The position numbers and the translations under genes are program-made. A stretch of 64,000 nt of DNA from Vreelandella olivaria (GTDB lineage Bacteria; Pseudomonadota; Gammaproteobacteria; Pseudomonadales; Halomonadaceae), in NCBI GenBank assembly GCA_004295565.1, contig AP019416.1, positions 2,666,001-2,730,000 of the forward strand, in the 5' to 3' direction. A model generated the notes under the pieces. It did not search any database and had not been told where the DNA came from. It worked only from the letters and a program-made list of their open reading frames with translations. This document shows, in pieces, positions 50,715-59,740 of this stretch. How positions within the stretch are numbered: the stretch's first letter is position 1; every line of letters starts with the position of its first letter.

Positions 50715-51028
50715 TTAAATAGCGTAATCCCGTTCTACCTTGGCAATACGCGTTTTGAAGTGCTGATACCACTGTTGGTGGCCCAACCGCTGCGCCTCTT
50801 GATGCTCAGCATGGGCTTTCCAGGCTTTAATAGATGCCAAATCTGCCCAGTAGGAAACCGTCACCCCACTTCATTCCTGGCGGACTCCACGCCCAAAAAA
50901 CCCGGCTGCTGGGCTGCAAGCTCAACCATTTTGCCGCCATCTCGTCATAGCCATCATCGACCTCTGTGCGGAGAGGTAAAAATAACCGCGTAGTAAGGGG
51001 GTTCGGGGGTGTCGGCAATCAGCGGCAT
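50715..51028 (-). CDS. Antibiotic-biosynthesis-monooxygenase-like (ABM) protein (frameshifted)
   Basis: Small dimeric ferredoxin-like-fold protein. Pieced together, it reads MPLIADTPEPPYYAVIFTS, then LRTEVDDGYDEMAAKMVELAAQQPGFLGVESA, VTVSYWADLASIKAWKAHAEHQEAQRLG and FKTRIAKVERDYAI. Phrases like YAVIFTSxRT and QPGFLGxESA are typical of the ABM family. At least three indels occur between 50820 and 50985. About 104 aa. The substrate is unknown. Confidence 0.75.
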
Positions 51029-51063
51029 TGGTTATCCAGGTTGGTTAAAAGCTTTCGCCAGTG

Positions 51064-51852
51064 TCACTCGTCAGGTTTATCGGCGTTTTGCGCCGGCGAG
51101 ACATGCTTAGCCTTCATATCCCTAAAGGCCTCCATGATATCCATCGGTAATGGGAAAACAATCGTCGAAGCGTTCTTGTTGCTCATATCACTCATGGTTT
51201 GCAGATAGCGGAGCTGCAGTGCAGCCGAGTTTTCCTGCATTACGTTAGCGGCCTCGACCAGCTTTTTGGAAGCCTGAAGCTCCCCTTCTGCGTGAATCAC
51301 CTTGGCGCGGCGCTCACGCTCCGCCTCGGCCTGGCGGGCGATGGCGCGGATCATGCTCTCATCCAAGTCTACATGCTTGATTTCAACGTTGGCGACCTTG
51401 ATACCCCACGCTTCGGTTTGGGTATCGATAATTTCCTGAATATCGTCGTTGAGCTTATCGCGCTCGGAAAGCATCTCATCCAAATCATGCTTACCCAACA
51501 CAGAACGCAAAGTGGTCTGGGCCAGTTGACTCGTCGCCTGGGTAAAATTCTCGACTTGAATGATCGCCTTTTCTGGATCGACGACGCGGAAATAAAGCAC
51601 CGCATTCACTTTAACGGTGACGTTATCCTGAGAGATCACGTCCTGTTCCGGTACATCCATGGTGATCACGCGTAGATCCACCACCTCCATCTTCTGAATG
51701 GCGGGAATCACAATGACTAACCCAGGCCCTTTCACTGTCTGGTAACGACCAAGAAAGAACACTACGCCGCGTTTATATTCTGGCAGTATGCGGATAGAGG
51801 CAGCGATCAACATCACCACCAGCACGACAGGCACTAAGTACGAAATAATCAT
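51064..51852 (-). CDS. Slipin (SPFH/stomatin-family protein)
   Basis: Intact, about 262 aa. One N-terminal membrane segment ([24 protein letters not shown]) is followed by the SPFH domain ([48 protein letters not shown], then [37 protein letters not shown]) and a coiled-coil-like tail rich in E, A and R. It is made in tandem with the NfeD-type protease gene, its usual partner, in the same direction. Such proteins scaffold membrane microdomains. Confidence 0.92.
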   Translation of the reverse strand: MIISYLVPVVLVVMLIAASIRILPEYKRGVVFFLGRYQTVKGPGLVIVIPAIQKMEVVDLRVITMDVPEQDVISQDNVTVKVNAVLYFRVVDPEKAIIQVENFTQATSQLAQTTLRSVLGKHDLDEMLSERDKLNDDIQEIIDTQTEAWGIKVANVEIKHVDLDESMIRAIARQAEAERERRAKVIHAEGELQASKKLVEAANVMQENSAALQLRYLQTMSDMSNKNASTIVFPLPMDIMEAFRDMKAKHVSPAQNADKPDE

Positions 51853-51905
51853 TGGACACCTCATTTAGCAGTGGGTCGGTTATGTAAGAAAGTGGGCGGC
51901 GAGCA

Positions 51906-53263
51906 TTACCGGGTCTTCACATATACCGTCAAGCCTTCAATACCCATTACCACAAGCTTTTCACCTCGTTTGACTGGCGCATCGCTCACTGCGTTCCAGC
52001 GCTCACCATGCAGCCTTACATGGCCGCTGGCCTCAAAATCCTCCAGCGCAACCGCGTCTGCGCCGATTAACTGCTCCGCGCCAGTGTGTGCCGGACGACG
52101 GCGCAGCGTTGCAAAGCGTGTTAACGTCCATAGCATTAGCCCCCAGACACCAATGCCACACCCCCGATGAGCGGTAGCGAAATGGCAAGATGCTCCGCGT
52201 CCATCAGCATTACCGACCCAAGTACAAAAGCAATGATGCCGCCAACCCCCAGCACACCGAAGCTAGGCATAAAAGCCTCGCCCACCATCAACGCCAACCC
52301 AACCACCATCAGCGCAAGCCCGGCGTAGTTAATCGGCAGCACCTGAAATGCAAACAGGGCGAGCAGCAGGCAAATCACGCCAATGGTGCCGGGGAACAGG
52401 CTGCCGGGACTGGCCAGCTCAAAAACCAGCCCGTAAAAGCCGATGATCATCAAGAAAAAGGCTATGTTGGGATTAGTGATCAGCGATAGCACCTGGGTGC
52501 GCCAATCAGGATCGAAGCGCTCAATGGTGAGTCCGGCGGTATCGAGGGTGGCTTCGCCGCTTTCCATGACCACACTCATGCCGTCCATCTGCTCAAGTAG
52601 ATCGGTGAGGTCGCGTGCCACCACATCGATGACGCTCTGTTCCAGCGCCTCACTGGCAGTGAGGTTGGCCGCATTGCGCACGGCCTCTTCAGCCCAATCG
52701 GCATCGCGATTATGGCGTTCCGCCAAGCTGCGGATAAAGCTCACCGCATCTTCCATCACCTTGCGTTCCATGGCGCTGCCCTCGCCATTCGACTCCTCAG
52801 CCGAATTATCTTCTTCGCCGTCATCGCTGTCGGGCAACCCGCCGCCCATTTGTACCGGCGTGGCCGAGCCGAGATGGGTAGAGGGCGCCATGGCAGCCAC
52901 GTGGCTGCCATAAAGTAGATAAGTGCCCGCGCTTGCCGCTCGCGCACCGCTGGGGGAAACGTACATGACGACGGGGATATCAGCATTGAGCATCTCGCGA
53001 ATCATGTCGCGGGTGGTGTCGACTAACCCGCCTGGGGTATCGAGCTCGACGATGACCACCTCACTACCCTGCTCGTGAGCCTTATCCAGCCCCCGCGAAA
53101 AGTAGTCCTTGGTCGCTGGGCCTATGGCGCCTTCAATGTTAAGCACCAGAGCACTGGGAGCCGCACTTTGCGCCATGGCCTGCCACGTAAACGACATGGC
53201 AGCCATTAGCAAACCGGCCACCATTAACCAGAGCCAGTGCGATTTAAGAGAAAGGGATTGCAT
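51906..53263 (-). CDS. NfeD-like membrane-bound serine protease (frameshifted near C-terminus)
   Basis: Long-form NfeD. Signal/anchor (LWLMVAGLLMAAMSFTWQAMAQ) precedes a ClpP-like serine protease domain: LDTPGGLVDTTRDMIREML, the catalytic serine in ARAASAGTYLLYGSHVAAMAP, and lysine in ERKVMEDAVSF. A central membrane cluster of five or six helices follows (ITNPNIAFFLMIIGFYGLVFELASPG). After an indel near 52140 the C-terminal OB-fold domain reads GAEQLIGADAVALEDFEASGHVRLHGERWNAVSD. About 452 aa. It acts on stomatin-type proteins. Confidence 0.9.
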
Positions 53264-53469
53264 TACCCGCTCCTCGTGTTCAACGCCTTAACGTGCCGTA
53301 TGGCGCCTAACCATAGCTACATACACAAGGCTATCTACTCAACGTAGCACCCACATAGAGCTTCGTCATGAACAACGTGATGGCAGGGTTCAAGGATAAA
53401 TAAAGGCCTGAACCAAGGTGGCGATTCTGAAAGCCAGCGATGATGATTACACTATTTTCGAGCAGTCGG

Positions 53470-53876
53470 TTAATTCAGATAATAACCGCTAACTTTCCAC
53501 GCTCCCTCCTCAAAATGAGGGGTGATGGTTTCGGTAATCTGCGGCCTGTTTTCAAATTGTGTTTGAAATGTCAAAACCGCGTAGTCGCCTCTTGGCGCCC
53601 CTGGCATAGAGGTTTGGCGGACGACGCTTACTCGTCGGCGCGACTGGACAGCGCCAAAATCACGCCGCGCGGCACCAATCGTCCGCTCCAACATGTGTGG
53701 GGAAAGCGGCTTTTTAGTAGTGGAGATGACGCTTCCCAGGCCTGCTCATACTGCCCACTATCAATGGCTTCTAGCCACGCCAACGCCGCCGCCTCTGCAT
53801 CATCTTTATGAGATAGGGCTTGCGTGGATAGCATCAGGAGCAAGGGGACGAATAGTAAGGACAGCATTTTCGGCAT
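53470..53876 (-). CDS. DUF4019-like exported protein (frameshifted)
   Basis: A signal peptide (MPKMLSLLFVPLLLMLSTQALS) is followed by DAEAAALAWLEAIDSGQYEQAWEASSPLLK. Then, in another frame, FPHMLERTIGAARRDFGAVQSR, SMPGAPRGDYAVLTFQTQFENRP and ITPHFEEGAWKVSGYYLN. The pattern of Ala-x-x-Trp at the start and W-x-x-x-GYY at the end resembles the DUF4019 family. Indels lie near 53700 and 53635. About 134 aa. Function unknown. Confidence 0.75.
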
Positions 53877-54025
53877 GGCGGGTACTCTTGGCATCTAGGA
53901 TCGAGCAGAGAAGTCTCGATGAACTTAGATATATATCGGTCATCGCCAGGGGTTCTTTAGGGTCACGAGCGGTATTTCGTTTACTATGCGCCCCTACCCT
54001 CTTTAGCTCCCACCATTAGACGAAC

Positions 54026-54757
54026 ATGTCCTTCAACGCACTCTATACCGACCTCTCTGGCTACTACGATTTAATGTGTAGATATCGACTACCTCGCGCA
54101 AAGCAACGCCATTCATAGGCTGCAGCAGATTTTCGGTAACGGCGAAACCACACACTTGGATTTAGCCTGTGGTACCGGCCCCACGTGCGCCATTTCATTG
54201 ATTTCGGCTATGCCAGTAGCGGGCTGGATATCAACCAACCGATGCTGGATATCGCTGCCATACGGTGCCCGGAAGCCCAGTTCACCTTGCAAAACATGAG
54301 CAGCTTCGAGGTGAGCGCGTCCCTCGACCTAATTACCTGCTTTTTATACTCAATCCACTACAATGCTGGTATTGAAGGGTTAAAAATGTGCATTGCCAGT
54401 GTGCACCGCGCACTCAAGTCTGGCGGTGTTTTCTGTTTTAACGCTGTCGATAAAGAGAAAATTGATAACGCTCTATTCGTTAAACATAGTGCCAAACAGG
54501 GAAGTGATTTATTCACGTTCCGCTCGGGATGGCACTATAGCGGGAAGGGTGAAAAACAGTCGCTCAGGCTCAGCATTGAAAAGACGAACGCTGATGGAAC
54601 GCAGGTGTGGAACGATGAACACCCTATGGTGGCGGTCAGCTTTGCAGAGTTAGTGGCACTTTTAGAACCTGACTTCGAGGTTCATCTGTTTGAGCACAAC
54701 TATGAAAAAATCATTCCTGGGATAACACCTCAGGAAACGCTATTTTTGTCTGTGTGA
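54026..54757 (+). CDS. SAM-dependent methyltransferase (class I; frameshifted near N-terminus)
   Basis: Reads MSFNALYTDLSGYYDLMC, then VDIDYLAQSNAIHRLQQIFG, and the SAM motif I LDLACGTGPH, followed by FGYASSGLDINQPMLDIA (motif II acidic residue) and LDLITCFLYSIHYNAG. Indels lie near 54080 and 54180. The rest is intact to PGITPQETLFLSV. About 243 aa. Substrate unknown. Confidence 0.88.
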
Positions 54758-54922
54758 AGCGATAAACCCTGCTTGTAGCTGCGAATCACCCTCTGCCGTG
54801 CTGGCCGTTAGAACACATTGGCCCCATGGCCGAAATTGCCCCCTTTGTGACCGGCCAACGCATCGTTGGCTGAATGTGGAAAAGCTAATCTGTAGCCTCA
54901 CTTCAACACAATGAGATTAGCC
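54758..54922 (+). other. Possible 3' remnant of a lost gene
   Basis: An open reading (54781-54873) ends WPLEHIGPMAEIAPFVTGQRIVG then a stop, and has no start of its own. It resembles the tail of a conserved protein, but I cannot name it. It sits between the methyltransferase and the isochorismatase-type gene. Confidence 0.25.
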
Positions 54923-55489
54923 ATGAGCCAGCCTAATACCGCCTTGCTATTAATTGACGTTCAAGCCTCCTTTCCCGCCCGCGACTACTGGGTAGAATCG
55001 CTAGCTCAGGCATGGCGCCCCAAGCAACGTGCAATACTGAACGCCGCCCAGGCAAACAGTATTCCCGTTATCCGCATTCTGCATGAAGAGCCTGGCAGTC
55101 AAGGCGCCTTTGACCCTGAAAATGGCCTGATTCGTCCGCTTGATGGCTTTAATGATGAAGTAGCGGTGACCTATCATAAACGTGTCCATAACGCCTTTAC
55201 CGACACCTCGCTTGAAGGCTGGTTACGGGAGCGAGGTATTGAACGGCTGGCGATTAGCGGTATTCGTACCGAGCAGTGCTGTGAAACCACTGCACGGGTG
55301 GCGTCGGATTTAGGCTTTAGCGTCGACTTTATTAGCGATGCTACCCTAACGTTCCCCATGACGCGCCAGGGTGTCACCTGGTCAGCGGATGATATTAAGG
55401 CGCGCACCGAACTGGTACTTGAAGGCCGTTTTGCGCGTATTATCAGTAGCCAAGACATGATCAACGAATGGCAAAGCACGCGTGAGTGA
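54923..55489 (+). CDS. Isochorismatase-family cysteine hydrolase
   Basis: Intact, about 188 aa. The catalytic aspartate is in ALLLIDVQASFPARDYW, the lysine in YHKRVHNAFTDT, and the cysteine in GIRTEQCCETTARVASDLGF, with the usual cis-peptide just before it. Relatives hydrolyse isochorismate, nicotinamide or N-carbamoyl compounds; the substrate here is unknown. It overlaps the following GlxA-type regulator by eight bases and is likely regulated by or with it. ATG at 54911 is an alternative start. Confidence 0.9.
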   Translation: MSQPNTALLLIDVQASFPARDYWVESLAQAWRPKQRAILNAAQANSIPVIRILHEEPGSQGAFDPENGLIRPLDGFNDEVAVTYHKRVHNAFTDTSLEGWLRERGIERLAISGIRTEQCCETTARVASDLGFSVDFISDATLTFPMTRQGVTWSADDIKARTELVLEGRFARIISSQDMINEWQSTRE

Positions 55490-56489
55490 AGAGCAACCAC
55501 ATAGCCAACCGCCATCCCCAAGAGCCACCACTTTGCGGGTGGCGGTACTGATGATGCCCGGCCAGGTGCCGCTTGATTTGATTGGCCCACTACAGGTTTT
55601 GCAGTGCGCCGATCGGCTCTCGATAGACGTCCAGGTGCACTATATCGGCCCCAAAGCGGCCATGCAGTGGTTAGGGCCGCTAACCCTTAGCGGCATCGAT
55701 CCCTTGCCAGAACAGCTCCACCGTCACGATTTACTGCTGATTCCGGGGCAGTATCGCAATAGTCTTGAGCCAATGGCACAACAAGAGTGTGTTGCTTGGC
55801 TTAAGGCGAATGCCCACTGTGCGGATACGCTAATGACCGTTTGCTCCGGCACGCTATTACTGGCGGACGCTGGCCTGTTAGAGGGGCGACGCTGTACCAC
55901 CCACCACACGCTAATCGAGCAGTTGCAATCCAAAGCCCCACAAGCAAGGGTACAAAGTGATTGTATCTTTACCGAGGACGGGCGCTACTTAACCAGCGCG
56001 GGGATCTCAACCGGGATCGATACCATGCTTTACTGGCTGACCCGTGCTTGCGGCCATTCACTGGCCTTGGCGGTAGCGCGGGAAATGGTGCTGTATCTTC
56101 GCCGCAGCGGCCAGGAGCCTCAACTGGGCGCCTGGCTTGAGGGCCGCAATCATGTGGATGAACGGCTGCATCGCGTTCAAGATGCCATCTGCGCCGCGCC
56201 CTCTCAAAGGTGGCCTATTGAAACGCTGGCAGCTCAGGCCGCCATGAGCGAACGCCATTTCCGGCGCCAGTTCAAAAGCCTCACCGGCATGCTGGTGGGC
56301 GACTATATTATGGGGTTACGCCTGCAGCGAGCCAAAGCGTTAATGACCGAAACGACCTGGACGCTAGCGCGCATCGCCGAAGCCTCCGGGTTCGGGGATG
56401 AGCGCCAGCTAAGGCGCAGTTGGGCTCGCCAGGAAAAAGCGCCGCCTAGCGTGTGGCGGCGGGCCTGCTCCCAAAAACTGCTTGATTGA
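55482..56489 (+). CDS. GlxA-family AraC transcriptional regulator (DJ-1/PfpI domain)
   Basis: Intact 335 aa from GTG. Residues 15-190 form a DJ-1/PfpI-like domain (VAVLMMPGQVPLDLIGPLQVL; nucleophile-elbow cysteine in MTVCSGTLLLADAGLLEGRRCTTHH). A C-terminal double AraC helix-turn-helix follows (WPIETLAAQAAMSERHFRRQFKSLTGMLVGDYI, then TWTLARIAEASGFGDERQLRRSW). It overlaps the isochorismatase-type gene, a pairing common for GlxA-type regulators. Confidence 0.93.
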   Translation: MSEEQPHSQPPSPRATTLRVAVLMMPGQVPLDLIGPLQVLQCADRLSIDVQVHYIGPKAAMQWLGPLTLSGIDPLPEQLHRHDLLLIPGQYRNSLEPMAQQECVAWLKANAHCADTLMTVCSGTLLLADAGLLEGRRCTTHHTLIEQLQSKAPQARVQSDCIFTEDGRYLTSAGISTGIDTMLYWLTRACGHSLALAVAREMVLYLRRSGQEPQLGAWLEGRNHVDERLHRVQDAICAAPSQRWPIETLAAQAAMSERHFRRQFKSLTGMLVGDYIMGLRLQRAKALMTETTWTLARIAEASGFGDERQLRRSWARQEKAPPSVWRRACSQKLLD

Positions 56490-56534
56490 GGCAATAAGAG
56501 CTACTATTGGTAAAACCTATCGCTGATTGACGCC

Positions 56535-57353
56535 ATGACCGACCTTATTCTGCCAAGCAACGCTAACTATCTAAACTTCCGGCATCGCCTGCCTGATAAG
56601 CGATTAACGCCTTGGGTGCAATGCCTTTGGTCAATGGGAGCTTCAGGTCACCCCAATGAACCCAGAACCGAAAAGTTCTACCCCGATGCCGGGGCTAGTC
56701 TTAGCATTAAGCTCTCCAGCTCCCGCCCCGTCATCACGCTCTGTTTTAACAGGCGCACGTTAATAGAGACACTCGACACAACCACACCCTGTTTGGGTAT
56801 TCGCTTTAAAGCGGCAGGCGCCCACAGCTTGCTGGGCTTACTACCCGAAGCATTCGCAGATACCTACCATCGCGTGGATAACGAGCTTGAAGAACTAAGT
56901 TTGCAAAAATTGAGGTTGCAAGGATTAATGCCCGTGGTAGAGCGCCTCTACCAGTTAGACTCACAACAGGGATTACGCCTGCTGGAAACATGGCTGTTAG
57001 ATCGACTAAAGAGCCAGCTACCTACCACCAGCCGTATCACGACGATTGTTCAAGCCATTGGGGAGCTACAGCTTCCACCCCAACAGTTAGGTACCACGCT
57101 AGGGTTTACCAGACGTACCCTGGAACGCAAATTAAAACGCGAGGTGGGCGTTACCCCAGGCCAATTAGTCGCCTATGCCAGGCTAAACCGGGCCCGCCAC
57201 GGGCTGCTTGCAACCACACTGCCTCTAGCGGAAATAGCGCTACAATGCGGCTACTATGACCAAGCTCACTTCACCCACGCCTTCCAATCCCTTGCCTATG
57301 AAACACCCGCCGCCTACCGCAAACGCAAACTGTCGCAAATTTACAAGGCGTAA
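56535..57353 (+). CDS. AraC-family transcriptional regulator
   Basis: Intact 272 aa. The N-terminal sensor domain (RHRLPDKRLTPWVQCLWSMGASGHPNEPRTEKFYPDAGASLSI) is of the type that opens with a WxxxG-like surface. The C-terminal helix-turn-helix pair is QQLGTTLGFTRRTLERKLKREVGVTPGQLVAYARLNRARHGLL and LAEIALQCGYYDQAHFTHAFQSLAYETPAAYRKR. It lies 46 bp after the GlxA-type gene and just before the decarboxylase-like gene, which it may control. Confidence 0.9.
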   Translation: MTDLILPSNANYLNFRHRLPDKRLTPWVQCLWSMGASGHPNEPRTEKFYPDAGASLSIKLSSSRPVITLCFNRRTLIETLDTTTPCLGIRFKAAGAHSLLGLLPEAFADTYHRVDNELEELSLQKLRLQGLMPVVERLYQLDSQQGLRLLETWLLDRLKSQLPTTSRITTIVQAIGELQLPPQQLGTTLGFTRRTLERKLKREVGVTPGQLVAYARLNRARHGLLATTLPLAEIALQCGYYDQAHFTHAFQSLAYETPAAYRKRKLSQIYKA

Positions 57354-57405
57354 AAAAACCTCGACGTTAAGCTGAGCTCTCAACTTACTCATCGAGGTCA
57401 CTCAC

Positions 57406-57861
57406 ATGTCTACTCGTATTTCTCAACAGTCAGTGTATCGCCTTGTACCACGCCTAGCTAAGCACCTGACCGCATTAGGCAATGTTGCTTCAGACTCAAC
57501 GGTTAATCGCTCGATCATTCACTTAGTAAACCTGCGTGTTTCGCAAATAAACCACTGCTGTTTTTGTCAGCACATGCATTCGCAAGAAGCCAGAGACGAC
57601 GGCGAGCACCAGGTTCGCCTGGACGTATTGCCTGCTTGGCGTGAAGCCCCTGCTTCAGCACACAAGAGCGCGCCGCGCTCGCCTGGGCCGAAAGCACTAA
57701 CCCATGTCAGCCAGCAAGCGGTGAGTGACAGCGACTATCAAAACGCACTAGATGCGTTCGGTGAGCAAGGGCTAATTGACCTCACCGCCATCATTGTTCA
57801 AATCAACAGCTGGAATCGGATATCGGTGGGCTTTCAATTTTCACCCGACATCACTATTTAA
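57406..57861 (+). CDS. Carboxymuconolactone-decarboxylase/AhpD-like protein (two compensating indels)
   Basis: The frame looks open for 151 aa, but about 25 internal residues are out of frame. The family CxxC-x-x-H motif is present as CCFCQHMH within INHCCFCQHMHSQEARDDGE. Restoring one T near 57650 and removing one A near 57697 turns a meaningless stretch into CFSTQERAALAWAESTTHVSQQAVSDSDYQ, the proper family helix. The C-terminal FGEQGLIDLTAIIVQINSWNRISVGF is normal. Likely a peroxidase-type redox protein of the AhpD kind. Confidence 0.8.
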   Translation: MSTRISQQSVYRLVPRLAKHLTALGNVASDSTVNRSIIHLVNLRVSQINHCCFCQHMHSQEARDDGEHQVRLDVLPAWREAPASAHKSAPRSPGPKALTHVSQQAVSDSDYQNALDAFGEQGLIDLTAIIVQINSWNRISVGFQFSPDITI

Positions 57862-57906
57862 GCCCGGTGAAGCAATTGAAATTAATATTGCAGATAAGGA
57901 AATAAA

Positions 57907-58113
57907 ATGAACAGTGAGACAACGCAGTGTCAACAACTACCTAACCTACTCGGTCTCTTATCAAGCTTATTTTTCTTCTTTGGCAGTCTTTTATTTCTTC
58001 CCGCTTTTGCGAGCTATGCCACCGTCGGCGTATGGTGTTTTGTCATGGGCTCGCTGATCATGTTTATTATTTACGTAATAAGCATGAAAAGTACGGGTGA
58101 GAAGCGTGCTTAA
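57907..58113 (+). CDS. YrhK-like small membrane protein
   Basis: 68 aa with two membrane segments (LLGLLSSLFFFFGSLLFLPAF and VGVWCFVMGSLIMFIIYVIS). The G-S-L-L-F...VG-x-W-x-F-x-x-G-S pattern is seen in YrhK-domain proteins. AAGGAAATAAA precedes the ATG. Function unknown. Confidence 0.65.
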   Translation: MNSETTQCQQLPNLLGLLSSLFFFFGSLLFLPAFASYATVGVWCFVMGSLIMFIIYVISMKSTGEKRA

Positions 58114-58138
58114 TTAATTCAACACTGCACGTTGATAT

Positions 58139-58167
58139 AGCCGCTGGGTTTTAGCTACCTAGCGGCT
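58139..58167. terminator. Stem-loop between convergent genes
   Basis: AGCCGCT and AGCGGCT form a seven-bp stem with a 15-base loop. It ends at the stop of the next gene and lies between convergent units. There is no strong U-run, so termination is a weak call. Confidence 0.35.
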
Positions 58168-58435
58168 TACTGGCTGTAATGCCTTTCAACGTTGGCTGAG
58201 ACCTTTCCCCAGGCGGAAGCTTTCACTCTAGCCTGATGCAACACAAAAGATTCTCGATTAACAAACTCCTCATACACATCGAATCGATAGGGGTTTGTAG
58301 CGCATTGAACAACCTCAAAACGAGGCAGCCTGGCTCAGCCATGGTTAACCGCATATGGGTGATGAGTTCTGCTTTAACGGCGTTCAGATCCTGCTCGGGC
58401 ACGATGATAAACCCTTTCAGTATTACCTTTGGCAT
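58167..58435 (-). CDS. Quinol-monooxygenase-like (ABM) protein (frameshifted)
   Basis: Starts MPKVILKGFIIVPEQDLNAVKAELITHMRLTMAEPGCLVF. A shifted frame then gives RFDVYEEFVNRESFVLHQARVKASAWGKVSANVERHYSQ. EPGCL and FxVYEEFVNxESFxxHQ are the usual ABM/YgiN elements. At least two indels occur between 58250 and 58325. About 89 aa. GAGGAT lies six bases before the ATG. Confidence 0.8.
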
Positions 58436-58578
58436 TGAATTATCCTCGACACATAATCCGCCACCAGGGCCGATAATGTGGCTCCAACAACACTCTGTAG
58501 ACGGGTTTGATGGCCTTGTCATCAGATATAATTTACTGCATGATTTTGACATTGCCGTTTCACAAGGCTGAGTGAAAA

Positions 58579-58815
58579 ATGAATACAGCGCAACTCGAAA
58601 CTATCACGAGCGAAGCAATGACCCTATCGGAGAGGGAACGGGCCAAACTCGCTCATGATTTGGTTGCAAGCTTGGACGGTATGGCTGAAATCAGTGTATC
58701 GGAAGCCTGGGACGATGAGATATGTCGCAGAATCAATAATCTGGAATCTGGCAAAACTGAGTCGTTAGAAGTCAGCGAAGCCCTTGAACGTGCCCGAGCT
58801 CGGATAAGGAACTAA
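58579..58815 (+). CDS. Addiction-module antitoxin component
   Basis: Intact 78 aa. MNTAQLETITSEAMTLSERERAKLAHDLVASLDG matches the short helical, acidic antitoxins that pair with RelE/ParE toxins (the family often labelled putative addiction module component). The tail SEALERARARIRN is typical. It lies two bases before the toxin start, as in a two-gene operon, and would neutralise the toxin and repress its own promoter. Confidence 0.88.
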   Translation: MNTAQLETITSEAMTLSERERAKLAHDLVASLDGMAEISVSEAWDDEICRRINNLESGKTESLEVSEALERARARIRN

Positions 58816-58817
58816 TT

Positions 58818-59126
58818 TTGAGGGTGAAGGTAAGCCCAGAGGCTACTGAAGAACTGATGGAAGCCGCAGCTTGGTATGAACTCGAATCGCCTGGGCTAGG
58901 CGAGCAACTTATTGATACCTTTGAACGAGCTACCATAAAGCTAAGCGCACCAAACCCACCAGTCGTTCCTGTACTAGGTCAAGCAAGCAAACTTGGCGCA
59001 AAACGTTTGATCCTTCAACAGTTTCCTTTTTCCCTTGTGACTGTGGTCAATAACCAAACAATTACCATTGTTGCCTTCGCCCATCATTCGAGAAAGCCGG
59101 GCTACTGGCATAATCGAGTCAGTTGA
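58818..59126 (+). CDS. RelE/ParE-family toxin
   Basis: Intact 102 aa from a TTG start. MRVKVSPEATEELMEAAAWYELESPGLGEQLIDTFERATIKL is the usual RelE/ParE N-terminal helix pair, and LGAKRLILQQFPFSLVTVVNNQTITIVAFAHHSRKPGYWHNR ends in the conserved AHHSRxPxYW. ParE-type toxins block gyrase and RelE-type cleave mRNA; the sequence does not decide between them. It is coupled to the upstream antitoxin. Confidence 0.88.
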   Translation: MRVKVSPEATEELMEAAAWYELESPGLGEQLIDTFERATIKLSAPNPPVVPVLGQASKLGAKRLILQQFPFSLVTVVNNQTITIVAFAHHSRKPGYWHNRVS

Positions 59127-59149
59127 CGGTCTCCAACTCTAGGGGCTAC

Positions 59150-59708
59150 TCATCGTGCAATTGTCGCGTTCATGCCATTAGTATGAAATGCGTCCCACTG
59201 ATGCTGATTTAACCGATACAACCTCACTGGGCGGCCATGGAAATCATGGATGCCGAACGTAGAAAAACCCTGCTTTTGCTGCAACCTTAAGCGACGCCAC
59301 ATTCTCAGGCTCAATAATAGCAACCACTGAAGATAGCTGCTTTTGATTAAATGTATCATGGAGCACCGCTTGCACTGCCTCAGATGCAAGTCCTTTGCCC
59401 CAGTACCGTTTGGCCAGCCGGTAGCCTAGACCAATCTCCTCAACACCATTTACCTCTTCGGGGCTAACACCACAAAAGCCGACAAGCTTGCCGGAACCCT
59501 TCTCTACTAACGCCCACGGCCCGATACTGTGAGTGGCATAGCTCTCCAAGCACCATTCAATAAACCGCCGCGTCGCCGCTTCATCGCAAACGCCTCGGAT
59601 CGAGTACTTCATCACTTCAGGATCGCTGAGAATAGTGGTCAACTCAGACACATCATCCAGGGATAATGTCCGTATAAACAACCTTTCCGTTTCGCAAATT
59701 TGCACCAT
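59150..59708 (-). CDS. GNAT-family acetyltransferase, RimJ/RimL type (frameshifted)
   Basis: MVQICETERLFIRTLSLDDVSELTTILSDPEVMKYS is typical of RimJ/L-type N-acetyltransferases. The acetyl-CoA loop is RLAKRYWGKGLASEAVQAVLHDTFN, followed by SSVVAIIEPENVASLKVAAKAGF. An indel near 59265 disrupts the end; the corrected C-terminus is GIHDFHGRPVRLYRLNQHQWDAF to TIAR. About 186 aa. The acceptor substrate is unknown. Confidence 0.88.
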
Positions 59709-59740
59709 TTCCTCCTTGCTGATGATGCTCTGGGTACGTG

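Noticed and set aside
57354-57405. Riboswitch or attenuator before the AhpD-like gene
   Set aside because: CCTCGA and TCGAGG could pair, but the inside does not form a consistent stem and the leader is only about 50 bases.
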